From: JAEZHK01 sp040768845
GTDB lineage: Bacteria > Bacillota > Clostridia > Christensenellales > Aristaeellaceae
Direction: 5' to 3'
Length of the DNA: 64,000 nt
Assembly (NCBI GenBank): GCA_040768845.1
Contig: JAXGME010000008.1
Span: 62,001-126,000 of the forward strand
The notes beneath the pieces were generated by a model. The model saw nothing but the letters and a program-made list of their open reading frames with translations. It did not search any database and was not told the origin of the DNA. Below are positions 7,992-15,986 of this stretch, piece by piece. Within the stretch, counting starts at the first letter, position 1. Each line of letters opens with the position of its first letter. The position numbers and the translations under genes were made by a program.

Positions 7992-9023
7992 CTAGGCGCG
8001 CGCCCAATCCACGGTGCGCACAAGCGCCTCTTCGATGTGCCAGCGCGGCCGCCAGCCCAGCTTCGCCTTCAGGAGCGAGCAGTCCAGCTTCAGGAAGCCC
8101 GCCTCGTGGGGGCCGCCCGCGTCCCGGTTTTCCCAGGAGGCGCCCGTGCCCCAGGCGCGGCAAAACGCATCCACCAATTCGCCCGTGGTGACGCAGTCGC
8201 CGTCGTCCGGGCCCACGTTGTAGGCGCCCGCGGCCTCCGGGTCCTCCCACTGGCGCATCGCGATCAGCAGGTAGGCCATCAGCGGCTCCAGCACGTGCTG
8301 GTAGGGCCTTGTGGAATGGGGGTTGCGCACGATGATCGGCCGACCGGCAAGCACCGCGCGCACGCAGTCCGGCACAATCCGGTCGGCGGAAAAGTCGCCG
8401 CCGCCGATCACGTTCCCCGCCCGGGCGGTGCTCACCGCGGCGCCGCCGGACGCCAGAAAGCTGCGGCGGTAGCTGTGGGTCACCAGTTCGGAACAGCTCT
8501 TGCTGTTGGAGTAGGGATCGTACCCGTCGAGGTATTCGCTCTCCCGGTAGCCCCAGGCCCATTCGTTGTTGCGGTAGACCTTGTCCGTGGTCACGTTGAG
8601 TATGCTGCGCGCGCCCGGGTGGAGCCGCGCACACTCCAGAAGGTTGACCGTGCCCATGACGTTGGTTTCGTAGGTCTCCCGGGGCGCGCGGTAGCCTTCC
8701 CGCACGATCGGCTGCGCCGCGAGATGCAGGACAATTTCCGGCCGCGCCGCCTCGTAGACCGCGCTCAGCGCGTCAAAATCGCGGATATCCGCGATCACGC
8801 TATTGTGTATACCCGCCCCGACATCCGCAAGATGAAAAAGTGCCGGCTCTGTGGACGGGGCCAACGCGTAGCCCGTGACCTCCGCGCCCATGCCGGCCAG
8901 GATCCGCACGAGCCAGCTGCCCTTGAAGCCCGTGTGCCCCGTTAGGAAAACCCGCCTGCCGCGATAAAACGACCGGAGGCGGGCCTGATTTATAGAATCC
9001 ACGGTGCGTTTCCCTTCGCCCAT
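7992..9023 (-). CDS. rfbG: CDP-glucose 4,6-dehydratase
   Basis: A 343-residue extended SDR that converts CDP-glucose to CDP-4-keto-6-deoxyglucose using bound NAD. It shows the nucleotide-binding loop LTGHTGFKGSWL, the AAQPIVREGY active-site region and the YSNSK catalytic Tyr/Lys motif. ATG at 9023 follows CTGGAGGAAAT and overlaps the end of the cytidylyltransferase gene by 34 bp, so the two are co-translated. No RfbH-type dehydrase or intact epimerase follows in the window. Confidence 0.92.
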   Translation of the reverse strand: MGEGKRTVDSINQARLRSFYRGRRVFLTGHTGFKGSWLVRILAGMGAEVTGYALAPSTEPALFHLADVGAGIHNSVIADIRDFDALSAVYEAARPEIVLHLAAQPIVREGYRAPRETYETNVMGTVNLLECARLHPGARSILNVTTDKVYRNNEWAWGYRESEYLDGYDPYSNSKSCSELVTHSYRRSFLASGGAAVSTARAGNVIGGGDFSADRIVPDCVRAVLAGRPIIVRNPHSTRPYQHVLEPLMAYLLIAMRQWEDPEAAGAYNVGPDDGDCVTTGELVDAFCRAWGTGASWENRDAGGPHEAGFLKLDCSLLKAKLGWRPRWHIEEALVRTVDWARA

Positions 9024-9763
9024 ATTTCCTCCAGCTTCATTTTGTCGCGCTGGGTGTCCATGCACATCCAGAACCCGTCGTGGTAGTAGGACATCAGCTG
9101 CCCATCTTGCGCCAGGCGCCTCAGCGGCTCCTGCTCGAACACCGTCGCGTCCCCTTCGATGTAGTCCAGAACCTTCCGGTTCAGCACCATGAAGCCCGCG
9201 TTGATCCGCTGCCCGTCGCAGTCCGCCTTCTCGCGAAACGCGGATACCCGGCCGTCCCATTCGATGTCCAGCACCCCGAAGCGCTGCGACACGTTCACCG
9301 TCGTGAGCGTCGCCAGCTTGCCGTGCTCCCGGTGGTACGCCTCCAGCGCGCGGATGTCCAGATTGCTCACCGCGTCCCCGTAGGTGAGCATGAACGTTTC
9401 ATCCTTGCCCAGGTATTCCGCGATCCGCTTGATCCGGCCCCCCGTCATCGTGTTGAGCCCCGTGTCCACCAGCGTCACCCGCCACGGCTCCGCGTAGTTT
9501 TTGTGCACGGTCATCGCGTTGTCGTGGCCGAAGTCAAACGTCACATCGCAGTTGTGCACGTAATAGTCCATAAAATACTGTTTGATGATGTACGCCTTGT
9601 ACCCGCAGCAGATGATGAAATCGTTGAACCCATACCGCGAGTAGTGCTTGATGATATGCCAAAGGATCGGCTTTTCGCCGATCTCCACCATGGGTTTGGG
9701 CTTAAACATGCTCTCTTCCGAAATCCGCGTTCCGAACCCGCCCGCCAGTATCACTACTTTCAC
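8990..9763 (-). CDS. rfbF: Glucose-1-phosphate cytidylyltransferase
   Basis: A 257-residue nucleotidyltransferase that makes CDP-glucose from CTP and glucose-1-phosphate. It has VVILAGGFGTR at the N-terminus, the KPKPMVEIGEKPI motif, and MLTYGDAVSNLD with the metal-binding Asp. The GTG at 9763 behind GAGG gives exactly the family's start and usual 257 residues. ATG at 9778 is a possible alternative that adds five residues. This is the first gene of the leftward polysaccharide operon, with a promoter at 9864-9892. Confidence 0.92.
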   Translation of the reverse strand: MKVVILAGGFGTRISEESMFKPKPMVEIGEKPILWHIIKHYSRYGFNDFIICCGYKAYIIKQYFMDYYVHNCDVTFDFGHDNAMTVHKNYAEPWRVTLVDTGLNTMTGGRIKRIAEYLGKDETFMLTYGDAVSNLDIRALEAYHREHGKLATLTTVNVSQRFGVLDIEWDGRVSAFREKADCDGQRINAGFMVLNRKVLDYIEGDATVFEQEPLRRLAQDGQLMSYYHDGFWMCMDTQRDKMKLEEIWAKGNAPWIL

Positions 9764-9863
9764 GTCGTATCGCCTCATTGCCTTCGCACGTAATATTTGT
9801 GGTTCTCCGGAGCGTACGAAGGGCGGCCGTTTCCCGCGCCGCTTCGCCGGCATAGCCATTACC

Positions 9864-9892
9864 ATTCTATAACGATTTGCATTTTGTGTCAA
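9864..9892 (-). promoter_or_regulatory. Sigma-A promoter of the CDP-glucose operon
   Basis: Minus strand: TTGACA (9887-9892), 17 bp, TAGAAT (9864-9869). It implies a leader of roughly 100 nt before rfbF. I saw no recognisable riboswitch in the leader. Confidence 0.7.
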
Positions 9893-10011
9893 TCTGTTTA
9901 CGCGAAGAATGCATTGGCATATCCATGAAGGCAGGGTACAGCCCGCGCGTTTCCGCCCGTCCGGCGCGGTTTTCCCGCGCAAAAATTGCCGCGCCCATTA
10001 CGGGCCCCGCC

Positions 10012-10064
10012 TTGTTTCCCACTTGGAAATGTGGTATAATATTTGATTGTTAGAGTAGACTAAC
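10012..10064 (+). promoter_or_regulatory. Promoter and dyad operator of the flavodiiron gene
   Basis: TTGTTT (10012-10017), 17 bp, TATAAT (10035-10040). The dyad GTTAG-6 bp-CTAAC (10049-10064) covers the expected start of transcription. The position and TTAG-n6-CTAA form suggest a repressor site (MarR-type sites look like this). The cognate regulator is not in the window. The rest of the 9779-10124 gap shows nothing else apart from the opposite promoter. Confidence 0.6.
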
Positions 10065-10124
10065 GACGAATCCGCGGCCGGGACGCGCGGCCTGCGGACG
10101 GATCTTTGCGAGGAAGGGATTACC

Positions 10125-11333
10125 ATGCACCTGACGAGAGAAGCCGCGCCCGGCGTATTCTGGATCGGCGGCAATGACCGGCGAATCGCGCTGTTTGAGA
10201 ACATGTTCCCGCTGCGGGACGGCGTTTCGTACAATTCCTACGTTATTCTGGACGAAAAGGTGGCCCTGATCGACTCGGTGGACTCCGCCATCACGCGGCA
10301 GTTTTTTGAAAACCTGGACCACGTGCTGGACGGCCGCGCGGTGGACTACCTGGTGGTCAACCACATGGAGCCGGACCACTGCGCCAACATCGAGGAGCTG
10401 TGCCGGCGCTACCCGGCGATGAAGATCGTCGGCAACCCCAAGACGTTTCAGCTGATCCGCCAGTTCTACGACTTTGACATCGAGGGCCGCACATTGACGG
10501 TCTGCGAGGCCGACCGGCTGGATCTGGGCGCGCACCGGCTGCGCTTTTTCATGGCGCCGATGGTGCACTGGCCGGAGGTGATGTTCACCTATGAGGAGAA
10601 GGAGAAGATCCTGTTTTCGGCGGACGCCTTCGGCACCTTTGGGGCGCTGAGCGGCAACCTGTTCGCCGATGAGACGGACTTTGACAACCTGTTTTTGGAC
10701 GAAGCGCGCCGCTACTACGCCAACATCGTGGGCAAGTACGGCCCCCAGGTGCAGGCGGCGCTGGCAAAGACCTGCTGCGTGGAGACGGAAAAGATCTTTC
10801 CGCTGCACGGGCCGCTGTGGCGCGAGAACCTGGACTACATCATCGACAAGTACGGGCTGTGGAGCCGCTACGAACCGGAGAAAAAGGGCGTGGCGGTGGC
10901 CTACGCCTCCATGTACGGCAACACCGAGAACGCGGCGCTGAAGGTGGCGGACCGCCTGGCGAAGATGGGCGTGGCCGATATCCGCGTGCACGACGTGTCC
11001 AAGACCCACATTTCCTACATCATCGCGGACATCTTCAAATACAGCCACCTGGTGCTGGCGTCGCCCACCTACAACATGGGGCTGTACTTTGGCATGGAGT
11101 CGCTCCTTCGGGATATGGCGGCGCTGAACCTCAAAAACCGGCGGGTGGCGCTGATCGGCAACGGCTCCTGGGCCCCCGCCGCCCCCGCGATCATGGAAAA
11201 GATGATCGGCGAAATGAAGGGCATGGAGCTGGTCGCGCCGACGCTGGTGCTGCGCTCCGCGCTGAAGCCCTGTCAGGAAGGGGAACTCGCGGCGCTGGCC
11301 GAAAAGCTGGGCCGCTCCGTGCTGGAGGGCTGA
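10125..11333 (+). CDS. Flavodiiron protein (NO/O2 reductase)
   Basis: A 402-residue A-type flavodiiron protein. The N-terminal metallo-beta-lactamase-like domain (~1-250) carries the diiron ligands in HMEPDH, MVHWPE, SADAFG and PLHGPLW. The C-terminal flavodoxin domain (~255-400) starts VAVAYASMYGNTENAA, the FMN phosphate loop. The family reduces O2 to water or NO to N2O in the cytoplasm of anaerobes with electrons from rubredoxin. No rubredoxin domain is fused and none is adjacent. The start follows GCGAGGAAGGGATTACC. Confidence 0.93.
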   Translation: MHLTREAAPGVFWIGGNDRRIALFENMFPLRDGVSYNSYVILDEKVALIDSVDSAITRQFFENLDHVLDGRAVDYLVVNHMEPDHCANIEELCRRYPAMKIVGNPKTFQLIRQFYDFDIEGRTLTVCEADRLDLGAHRLRFFMAPMVHWPEVMFTYEEKEKILFSADAFGTFGALSGNLFADETDFDNLFLDEARRYYANIVGKYGPQVQAALAKTCCVETEKIFPLHGPLWRENLDYIIDKYGLWSRYEPEKKGVAVAYASMYGNTENAALKVADRLAKMGVADIRVHDVSKTHISYIIADIFKYSHLVLASPTYNMGLYFGMESLLRDMAALNLKNRRVALIGNGSWAPAAPAIMEKMIGEMKGMELVAPTLVLRSALKPCQEGELAALAEKLGRSVLEG

Positions 11334-11361
11334 GGCCATCGCCCGGATTGGAGGAGACACC

Positions 11362-12276
11362 ATGGGTTTTTTTGTCGCCGACGCCCACGCGGACACGCTG
11401 TATTCCATCGCGCTTTGCGGGACCGCGCCCGGCGCCTGCGCCGTGCGCCCCGACACCCTTCGCGCCGGCGGCGTGGGGCTTCAGACCTTCGCGCTCTTTG
11501 CGGGAACCGGCGGGCCCGGCGGACGGCCCTATGAAAACGCGCGCCGGATGCTCGCGCATGTGAAGGACCTGGGCGTGCCGCTGATTGACGGACCGCTGCC
11601 GGAGGCGCCGCCCGCGTCGCCCCACGGCATCCTGTCCATCGAGGGCGGCGAGGTGCTGGAGGGCAGCGCGGAACGGCTGGCCGAATTCGCCGCCGCGGGC
11701 GTCCGGCTGATCGCGCTGACCTGGAACCATGAAAACGAGCTGGGGTATCCCGCCATGGACGATTACGGCCTCGGGCTCAAGCGCACGGGGCTCGAGCTTC
11801 TGCGGGCGATGGGCGGCCTGGGCATTCTGGCGGACGTATCCCACCTGAACGAGGCCGGGTTCTACGATGTGGCGGAGCATTCCCTGCTGCCGGTGGTGGC
11901 CAGCCATTCCAACCTGCGCAGCCTGTGCGGATCGTTCCGCAACCTGCGGCCCCAGCAGGCGCGGACCATCTTCGCGGGAGGCGGCTTTGTCGGCGTCAAC
12001 TTCTACTCCGGCTTTCTGGCCGACGGCCGCGAGGCCACCGTGGACGACGTGGTCCGCCACATCGACGGCCTGTGCGAACTGGGCGGCGAGGCGTGCGTGG
12101 GGTTCGGCTCCGATTTTGACGGCATCGATCGCTGGCCCGAGGGCCTGGGCGATCCGTCGGGCTTTCCGGGGGTTCTCGAACGGCTGGAGAAGATGGGCTA
12201 CACCGGCGATCAGGTGGCAAACATCGCGGGGCGCAACTTCTACCGCGTGCTGCGGTCGGCCCAGAAGCCGGCCTGA
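11362..12276 (+). CDS. Membrane dipeptidase family (renal-dipeptidase-like) peptidase
   Basis: A 304-residue zinc dipeptidase of peptidase family M19. The metal ligands fit DAHADTLYS (HxD), SIEGGEVLE (bridging Glu) and VASHSNLRSL; GFGSDFDGI near the C-terminus matches the substrate-side Asp. There is no signal peptide or anchor, so it is likely cytoplasmic despite the family name. It follows the flavodiiron gene by 28 bp and ends at a strong terminator. Confidence 0.88.
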   Translation: MGFFVADAHADTLYSIALCGTAPGACAVRPDTLRAGGVGLQTFALFAGTGGPGGRPYENARRMLAHVKDLGVPLIDGPLPEAPPASPHGILSIEGGEVLEGSAERLAEFAAAGVRLIALTWNHENELGYPAMDDYGLGLKRTGLELLRAMGGLGILADVSHLNEAGFYDVAEHSLLPVVASHSNLRSLCGSFRNLRPQQARTIFAGGGFVGVNFYSGFLADGREATVDDVVRHIDGLCELGGEACVGFGSDFDGIDRWPEGLGDPSGFPGVLERLEKMGYTGDQVANIAGRNFYRVLRSAQKPA

Positions 12277-12291
12277 CGCGCCAAAAATTTT

Positions 12292-12321
12292 CAGCGGCCC
12301 GTTTTTTCGGGCCGCTGGTTT
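12292..12321 (+). terminator. Rho-independent terminator
   Basis: The stem AGCGGCCCG / CGGGCCGCT with a T-rich loop is followed by GGTTTGTTT. It closes the flavodiiron-dipeptidase unit. Confidence 0.8.
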
Positions 12322-12327
12322 GTTTAT

Positions 12328-12395
12328 CCGGGGCGGTGGGTTTGGTCCGCCCCGGCGGCGGGTCCGCCCGCCGGGTGTTTCGTCGGTCGCGCCGA
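12328..12395. other. Cluster of GC-rich hairpins between convergent genes
   Basis: Successive stems lie at 12328-12355 (CCGGGGCGG / CCGCCCCGG), 12356-12373 (CGGCGGG-TCCG-CCCGCCG) and about 12387-12400 (GCGCC-GAA-GGCGC). They probably help end transcription of the leftward small gene. There is no clear T-run. Confidence 0.4.
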
Positions 12396-12410
12396 AGGCG
12401 CGGAGCGGGG

Positions 12411-12656
12411 TCAGGCGCAGCAGTTACCGCGGATCAGAAAATCCAGCATGTCGCGCGTGTCCTCGCGGTTATCGAGCCTGAGCTCGACGTGGTCCACCGG
12501 CGCCTTGGGCACCGCGGTCCACAGGGACTTGACGGTCGAGCCCTCTTCCTTCCAGTCAATGGACTTGCCGTCGGGCATCACCATTTCGACGTGGCCGTTC
12601 ATTTTATCCAGCCGGTCAAACAGCTTCTCGGGCTTCGAGATATTGTACAGCATCAT
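12411..12656 (-). CDS. Small conserved-looking protein, unknown function
   Basis: An 81-residue acidic cytoplasmic protein beginning MMLYNISKPEKLFDRL and ending IRGNCCA. ATG at 12656 has an ideal AGGAGG site 8 bp upstream; the in-frame GTG at 12665 lies inside that site and is rejected. There is no membrane segment, and a Cys-Cys pair sits at the extreme C-terminus. It is a single-gene unit between convergent hairpins and the cob operon. Its compact charged sequence looks folded, but I do not recognise the family. Confidence 0.6.
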   Translation of the reverse strand: MMLYNISKPEKLFDRLDKMNGHVEMVMPDGKSIDWKEEGSTVKSLWTAVPKAPVDHVELRLDNREDTRDMLDFLIRGNCCA

Positions 12657-12771
12657 GTTCGACACCTCCTCTTTGGGTCTTTTCTTTCTCTCTTTCCGAC
12701 GATATCAGTATAAGCGGCCCACGTTACGCGAAGGCCGCATTTGCGATAATTCCCCGAGAAGAAGTGTTATG

Positions 12772-13335
12772 TTAATGAAAAGATATGATTTCCAGCGCCC
12801 CGTCCCGCCAGCGGGCGCCCACCGCGCGGCCATTTTCCAGCTGATAATCGTAAAAATCCCGCCTGGGCAGCGCCCGGGCCTCCAAAATGGCCATGATCGT
12901 GCCGCCGTGGGCCACGACGCCCGCGTCGCCGCCCAGCGCTTCGGCGCGAAGCGCCAGGCGGTCAAAGGCGCTGACCGCGCGCAGGCAGAAATCCCCGCGG
13001 GACTCGCCGCCGGGAAAGGGGACGCGCCCGCCGGAATCAAGCCACGCCCGGTAGGCGGGATGATCCTTCAGTTCCCCGTAGTTTTTGTACTCGAATTCGC
13101 CGAAATCGCACTCGCGAAGGTCCGGCACCGTCTCCAGCGGCGCGTCCGGAAAGACCATCCGGGCCGTCTCCGCGCAGCGGCGCATGGGGCTTGCGTAGAC
13201 CCGCGCCACCGGCGGCAGGATGAGGCGCCCGAGCGCCTCGCGGGATTCGGGCAGAAGCGGCTCGTCCGTGGCGCCCACGTAGCGCCGCTCGAGGTTGCCC
13301 TTCGTCGCGGCGTGGCGCAGAAAGTAAAAGGTCAT
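12772..13335 (-). CDS. cobC: Histidine phosphatase, probable alpha-ribazole phosphatase
   Basis: A 187-residue histidine phosphatase: LRHAATKGN at the N-terminus (RH catalytic motif), RECDFGEFE and VVAHGGTIM for the second catalytic set. In the cobalamin nucleotide-loop pathway CobC removes phosphate from alpha-ribazole phosphate or adenosylcobalamin phosphate. The name rests mainly on position as the last gene of the cob operon; by sequence alone it is only a phosphoglycerate-mutase-like phosphatase. Its ATG overlaps the previous stop (ATGA). Confidence 0.8.
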   Translation of the reverse strand: MTFYFLRHAATKGNLERRYVGATDEPLLPESREALGRLILPPVARVYASPMRRCAETARMVFPDAPLETVPDLRECDFGEFEYKNYGELKDHPAYRAWLDSGGRVPFPGGESRGDFCLRAVSAFDRLALRAEALGGDAGVVAHGGTIMAILEARALPRRDFYDYQLENGRAVGARWRDGALEIISFH

Positions 13336-13688
13336 TTGATCCGCACCGGAATGCCGCACACCGCGCGGGTGACCCGCTGGGCATGGGCGGCGATGCGGCA
13401 GACCGCCGCGCCCACCGCTTCGCGCCACAGCCGGTCCCCCGCCGCCATGGGCACCACGCCCATGCCCACCTCGTCGCACACCACCACGCAGTCCGGGTTT
13501 CTTTCGATCAGCTTTCCGGCGAAGGCGCGGGCCTCCTCGGGCGTCATCCCCCGGACCAGCTCGTGAAACCGATCGATGGCCGGGGCGCTGAGCGCCTCCT
13601 CGCGGCCCACCACCCGGGGCGTGTGCCCCGTCTCCCGCAGCGCGATCTCCTCCTGCCCCTGAAAGCATCCGCCGATGTACAGCCTCAC
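13332..13688 (-). CDS. Short CobU-like protein with degenerate Walker A
   Basis: A 118-residue relative of adenosylcobinamide kinase/guanylyltransferase. Where CobU has GxxxxGKS, this protein has GGCFQGQEE with no lysine-serine, so ATP binding there is doubtful. The later CobU signature is well kept (VVCDEVGMGVVPMAAGDRLW), whereas the full CobU in this operon has that segment altered. The start is GTG at 13688 overlapping the cobS stop. It may work as a partner subunit of the full CobU; the retained motif argues against simple decay. Confidence 0.7.
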   Translation of the reverse strand: MRLYIGGCFQGQEEIALRETGHTPRVVGREEALSAPAIDRFHELVRGMTPEEARAFAGKLIERNPDCVVVCDEVGMGVVPMAAGDRLWREAVGAAVCRIAAHAQRVTRAVCGIPVRIK

Positions 13689-14446
13689 AGATACCGCCCC
13701 CCGATCGCCAGCGTCAGCATGAGTCCCAGTTCGCACACCTGCAAAAACCAGCCCGCCAGATCCCCCGTCACGCCGCCGAAGCGCCGCGCCACCCGGAGGT
13801 ACAGCGCCACCGACAGCGCCGCCCAGCCCAGCGCCGCCAGCGAAAGGCGCGGCGCGTACCAGAGCATCGCCGCGCCGACGGCCACGGCCCACGCCGCCGA
13901 CCAGCCCATCACCGCCCGCGTTGCGCGCCGGTCCGCGGCGCCCTTGACCGCGGCCGCCATGCCGTTCGGCCGGGCGGCGGGCAGCCGTGCCACGCAAAAG
14001 GCGCTGAGCGCCCGGGACAGTACGAACCCCCCCGCCATCAGAAGCGCCGGGCGCGCGCCCATCTCCGAGAGCGCCGCGGCGGACAGCATCAGATACAGCG
14101 CGCAGCCCATCACCGCAAAGGCGCCCGCGTGGGGGTCCTTGAGAATGCGCAGCATCTCCCCGCGGTCGCGGCGGGACGAGAGCGCGTCCAGCGTGTCCAT
14201 GAAGCCGTCCATGTGGATGCCGCCGGTGACGGCCACGGGGATCAGGCAGCCGGCGGCGCCCGTCAGAAGCGCGCCAAACCCCAGCCGCGCCGCCAGATAC
14301 AGCCAGCCCAGTTCCAGCGCGCCCACCGCCACGCCCACCAGCGGGAAAAAGCACAGGCTGTAGCGCAGGCTCTCCCGCGTCCACGCCCCCCGGGGCACCG
14401 GGATGCGCGAATAGGTGGCCAGCGCCACCCAAAGGCCGTCCATCAT
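13685..14446 (-). CDS. cobS: Adenosylcobinamide-GDP ribazoletransferase
   Basis: A 253-residue integral membrane enzyme that joins alpha-ribazole to adenosylcobinamide-GDP to finish cobalamin. GGIHMDGFMDTLDAL is the family's acidic active-site motif, followed by SSRRDRGEMLRILKDPHAG. About six hydrophobic segments follow. ATG at 14446 overlaps the cobU stop (ATGA). Confidence 0.92.
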   Translation of the reverse strand: MMDGLWVALATYSRIPVPRGAWTRESLRYSLCFFPLVGVAVGALELGWLYLAARLGFGALLTGAAGCLIPVAVTGGIHMDGFMDTLDALSSRRDRGEMLRILKDPHAGAFAVMGCALYLMLSAAALSEMGARPALLMAGGFVLSRALSAFCVARLPAARPNGMAAAVKGAADRRATRAVMGWSAAWAVAVGAAMLWYAPRLSLAALGWAALSVALYLRVARRFGGVTGDLAGWFLQVCELGLMLTLAIGGRYL

Positions 14447-14946
14447 GACAGCGCCCCCTTCAGAATCACCGGCACGGCGTAGACCACTTCCACCACCAGG
14501 TCCGCCCGCGCCGCCACCGCGCGGTTGACCTCGGCCAGCCGCCGCAGGTAGCGCGCGGTGTCCGTATCGTAGGCGACGCCGTCTGAAAACACGTCGTTTG
14601 TGACCACCACCAGGTGCCGGCAGGCGTCCGCCAGGCGCCATATGCCCGGCAGCACCCGGTCCGGATCGCCGCCGAACATTTCGTTGGCCATCAGCGTGGG
14701 CAGGCATTCGACCAGCGCCGTGGCGTCCGGCGGGAGCTTCGCCGCGCCCACGTTCCGGGTCCGCTCGACGGTTTCAAAGCCCAGCCCGGCCCGCTGGGCG
14801 CGGTGCCGCCGGACCCGCGCGGCGCACTCGTCATCCACCACCCGCATGGTGGCGATGTAAACCTTCCGCCCGTCCAGCCGCGCCACGAGCTTCTCCGCCC
14901 AGGTGGACTTGCCGCAGCCGCTGCCGCCGGTGACCAGCACGATCAC
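14443..14946 (-). CDS. cobU: Adenosylcobinamide kinase / guanylyltransferase
   Basis: A 167-residue bifunctional enzyme that phosphorylates adenosylcobinamide and attaches GMP. The P-loop is GGSGCGKSTWAE; VYIATMRVVDDECAARVRRHRAQR carries the region with the guanylylated histidine. The usual NEVGxGIVP segment reads NDVFSDGVAYDTDT, an unusual substitution set against the short CobU-like protein two genes on. The start is GTG at 14946 overlapping the cobT stop. Confidence 0.88.
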   Translation of the reverse strand: MIVLVTGGSGCGKSTWAEKLVARLDGRKVYIATMRVVDDECAARVRRHRAQRAGLGFETVERTRNVGAAKLPPDATALVECLPTLMANEMFGGDPDRVLPGIWRLADACRHLVVVTNDVFSDGVAYDTDTARYLRRLAEVNRAVAARADLVVEVVYAVPVILKGALS

Positions 14947-15983
14947 AGGTCGCCCCCCAGGGGCGCGTAGGCCTCGACAGCGATGTCCGAAAAGGTGGCG
15001 CCCCGGTAGACGGCGAGGGCCATGTCGATGAGGGGCATCACCGCCACCGCGCCGGTGCCTTCGCCCAGCGCCATGCCCGCCGCCAGGACCGGCGTCAGGC
15101 CCAGCTTTTCCATCAAAAGCGCCCCCGCGGGCTCCCGGCTGATGTGGGAGGCCAGCATGAAGCCGGCCGCTTCCGGCTCCATGCTCAGGGCGGCGAGGGC
15201 CGCCACCGAGGAGATGAACCCGTCCACCAGCACCGCCGCGCCCTGCGCCGCGCCGCCCAGAAACGCGCCCGCCATGGCGCAGATGTCAAACCCGCCCAGC
15301 TTTTGGAGCACCTCCACCGGGTCCGACGGGTCGGGCGCGTTGACGGCGATCGCCCGGCGGATGACGTCCACCTTGCGGGCGAGCCCCGCGTCGGTCAGCC
15401 CCGCGCCGCGCCCGGTCATGCGCCGCACGTCCTCGCCCGTCAGCACGGCCGCCACGGCGGAGGCGGTGGTGGTGTTGCCGATGCCCATTTCGCCGGTGGC
15501 GATCAGGCGGTAGCCGCGGCGGGCCATGTCCCGCGCCATGTCCCGGCCCGCGTCGATGGCCCAGAGGCATTCATCCCGGGTCATCGCCGGGCCGAGGGCG
15601 ATGTTTTTCGTGCCTGCGGCGATGCGCCGGTCGATCACGCCCGGCGCGTCCACCCTTGTTTCCATACCCACGTCCACCGCAAACACGTCGCAGCGGGCGA
15701 TCTCCGCCATGCGGCAGATGTTGCCGGTGCCCCGGGCGATGGAGCGCGCCACCGCGGCGGTGACGGAGCGGTCCGTCTGGGTCACGCCCTCGTCCACCAC
15801 GCCGTTGTCGGCGCAGAACGTCAGGCAGCAGCGGCGGCCGGCGTCCACGTCCGCGCTGCCCTGAATGCCCGCAAGTTTCACCACCATGTCCTCAAGGACC
15901 CCCAGGCTGTAAAGCGGCTTGGCCACCGCGTTCCACCGCGCGCGGCACGCCTGCGCCGCCGCGTGGCTGAAGGAATGCGTCAT
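14943..15983 (-). CDS. cobT: Nicotinate-nucleotide-dimethylbenzimidazole phosphoribosyltransferase
   Basis: A 346-residue CobT that activates the lower ligand by transferring ribose-phosphate from nicotinate mononucleotide. It has FCADNGVVDEGVTQTDRSVT near residue 55, GEMGIGNTTTASAV, and the catalytic Glu in ALGEGTGAV near the C-terminus. ATG at 15983 comes 3 bp after the addB stop, so cobalamin genes are co-transcribed with a DNA-repair gene. No B12 riboswitch lies before it. Confidence 0.93.
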   Translation of the reverse strand: MTHSFSHAAAQACRARWNAVAKPLYSLGVLEDMVVKLAGIQGSADVDAGRRCCLTFCADNGVVDEGVTQTDRSVTAAVARSIARGTGNICRMAEIARCDVFAVDVGMETRVDAPGVIDRRIAAGTKNIALGPAMTRDECLWAIDAGRDMARDMARRGYRLIATGEMGIGNTTTASAVAAVLTGEDVRRMTGRGAGLTDAGLARKVDVIRRAIAVNAPDPSDPVEVLQKLGGFDICAMAGAFLGGAAQGAAVLVDGFISSVAALAALSMEPEAAGFMLASHISREPAGALLMEKLGLTPVLAAGMALGEGTGAVAVMPLIDMALAVYRGATFSDIAVEAYAPLGGDL

Positions 15984-15986
15984 CGG

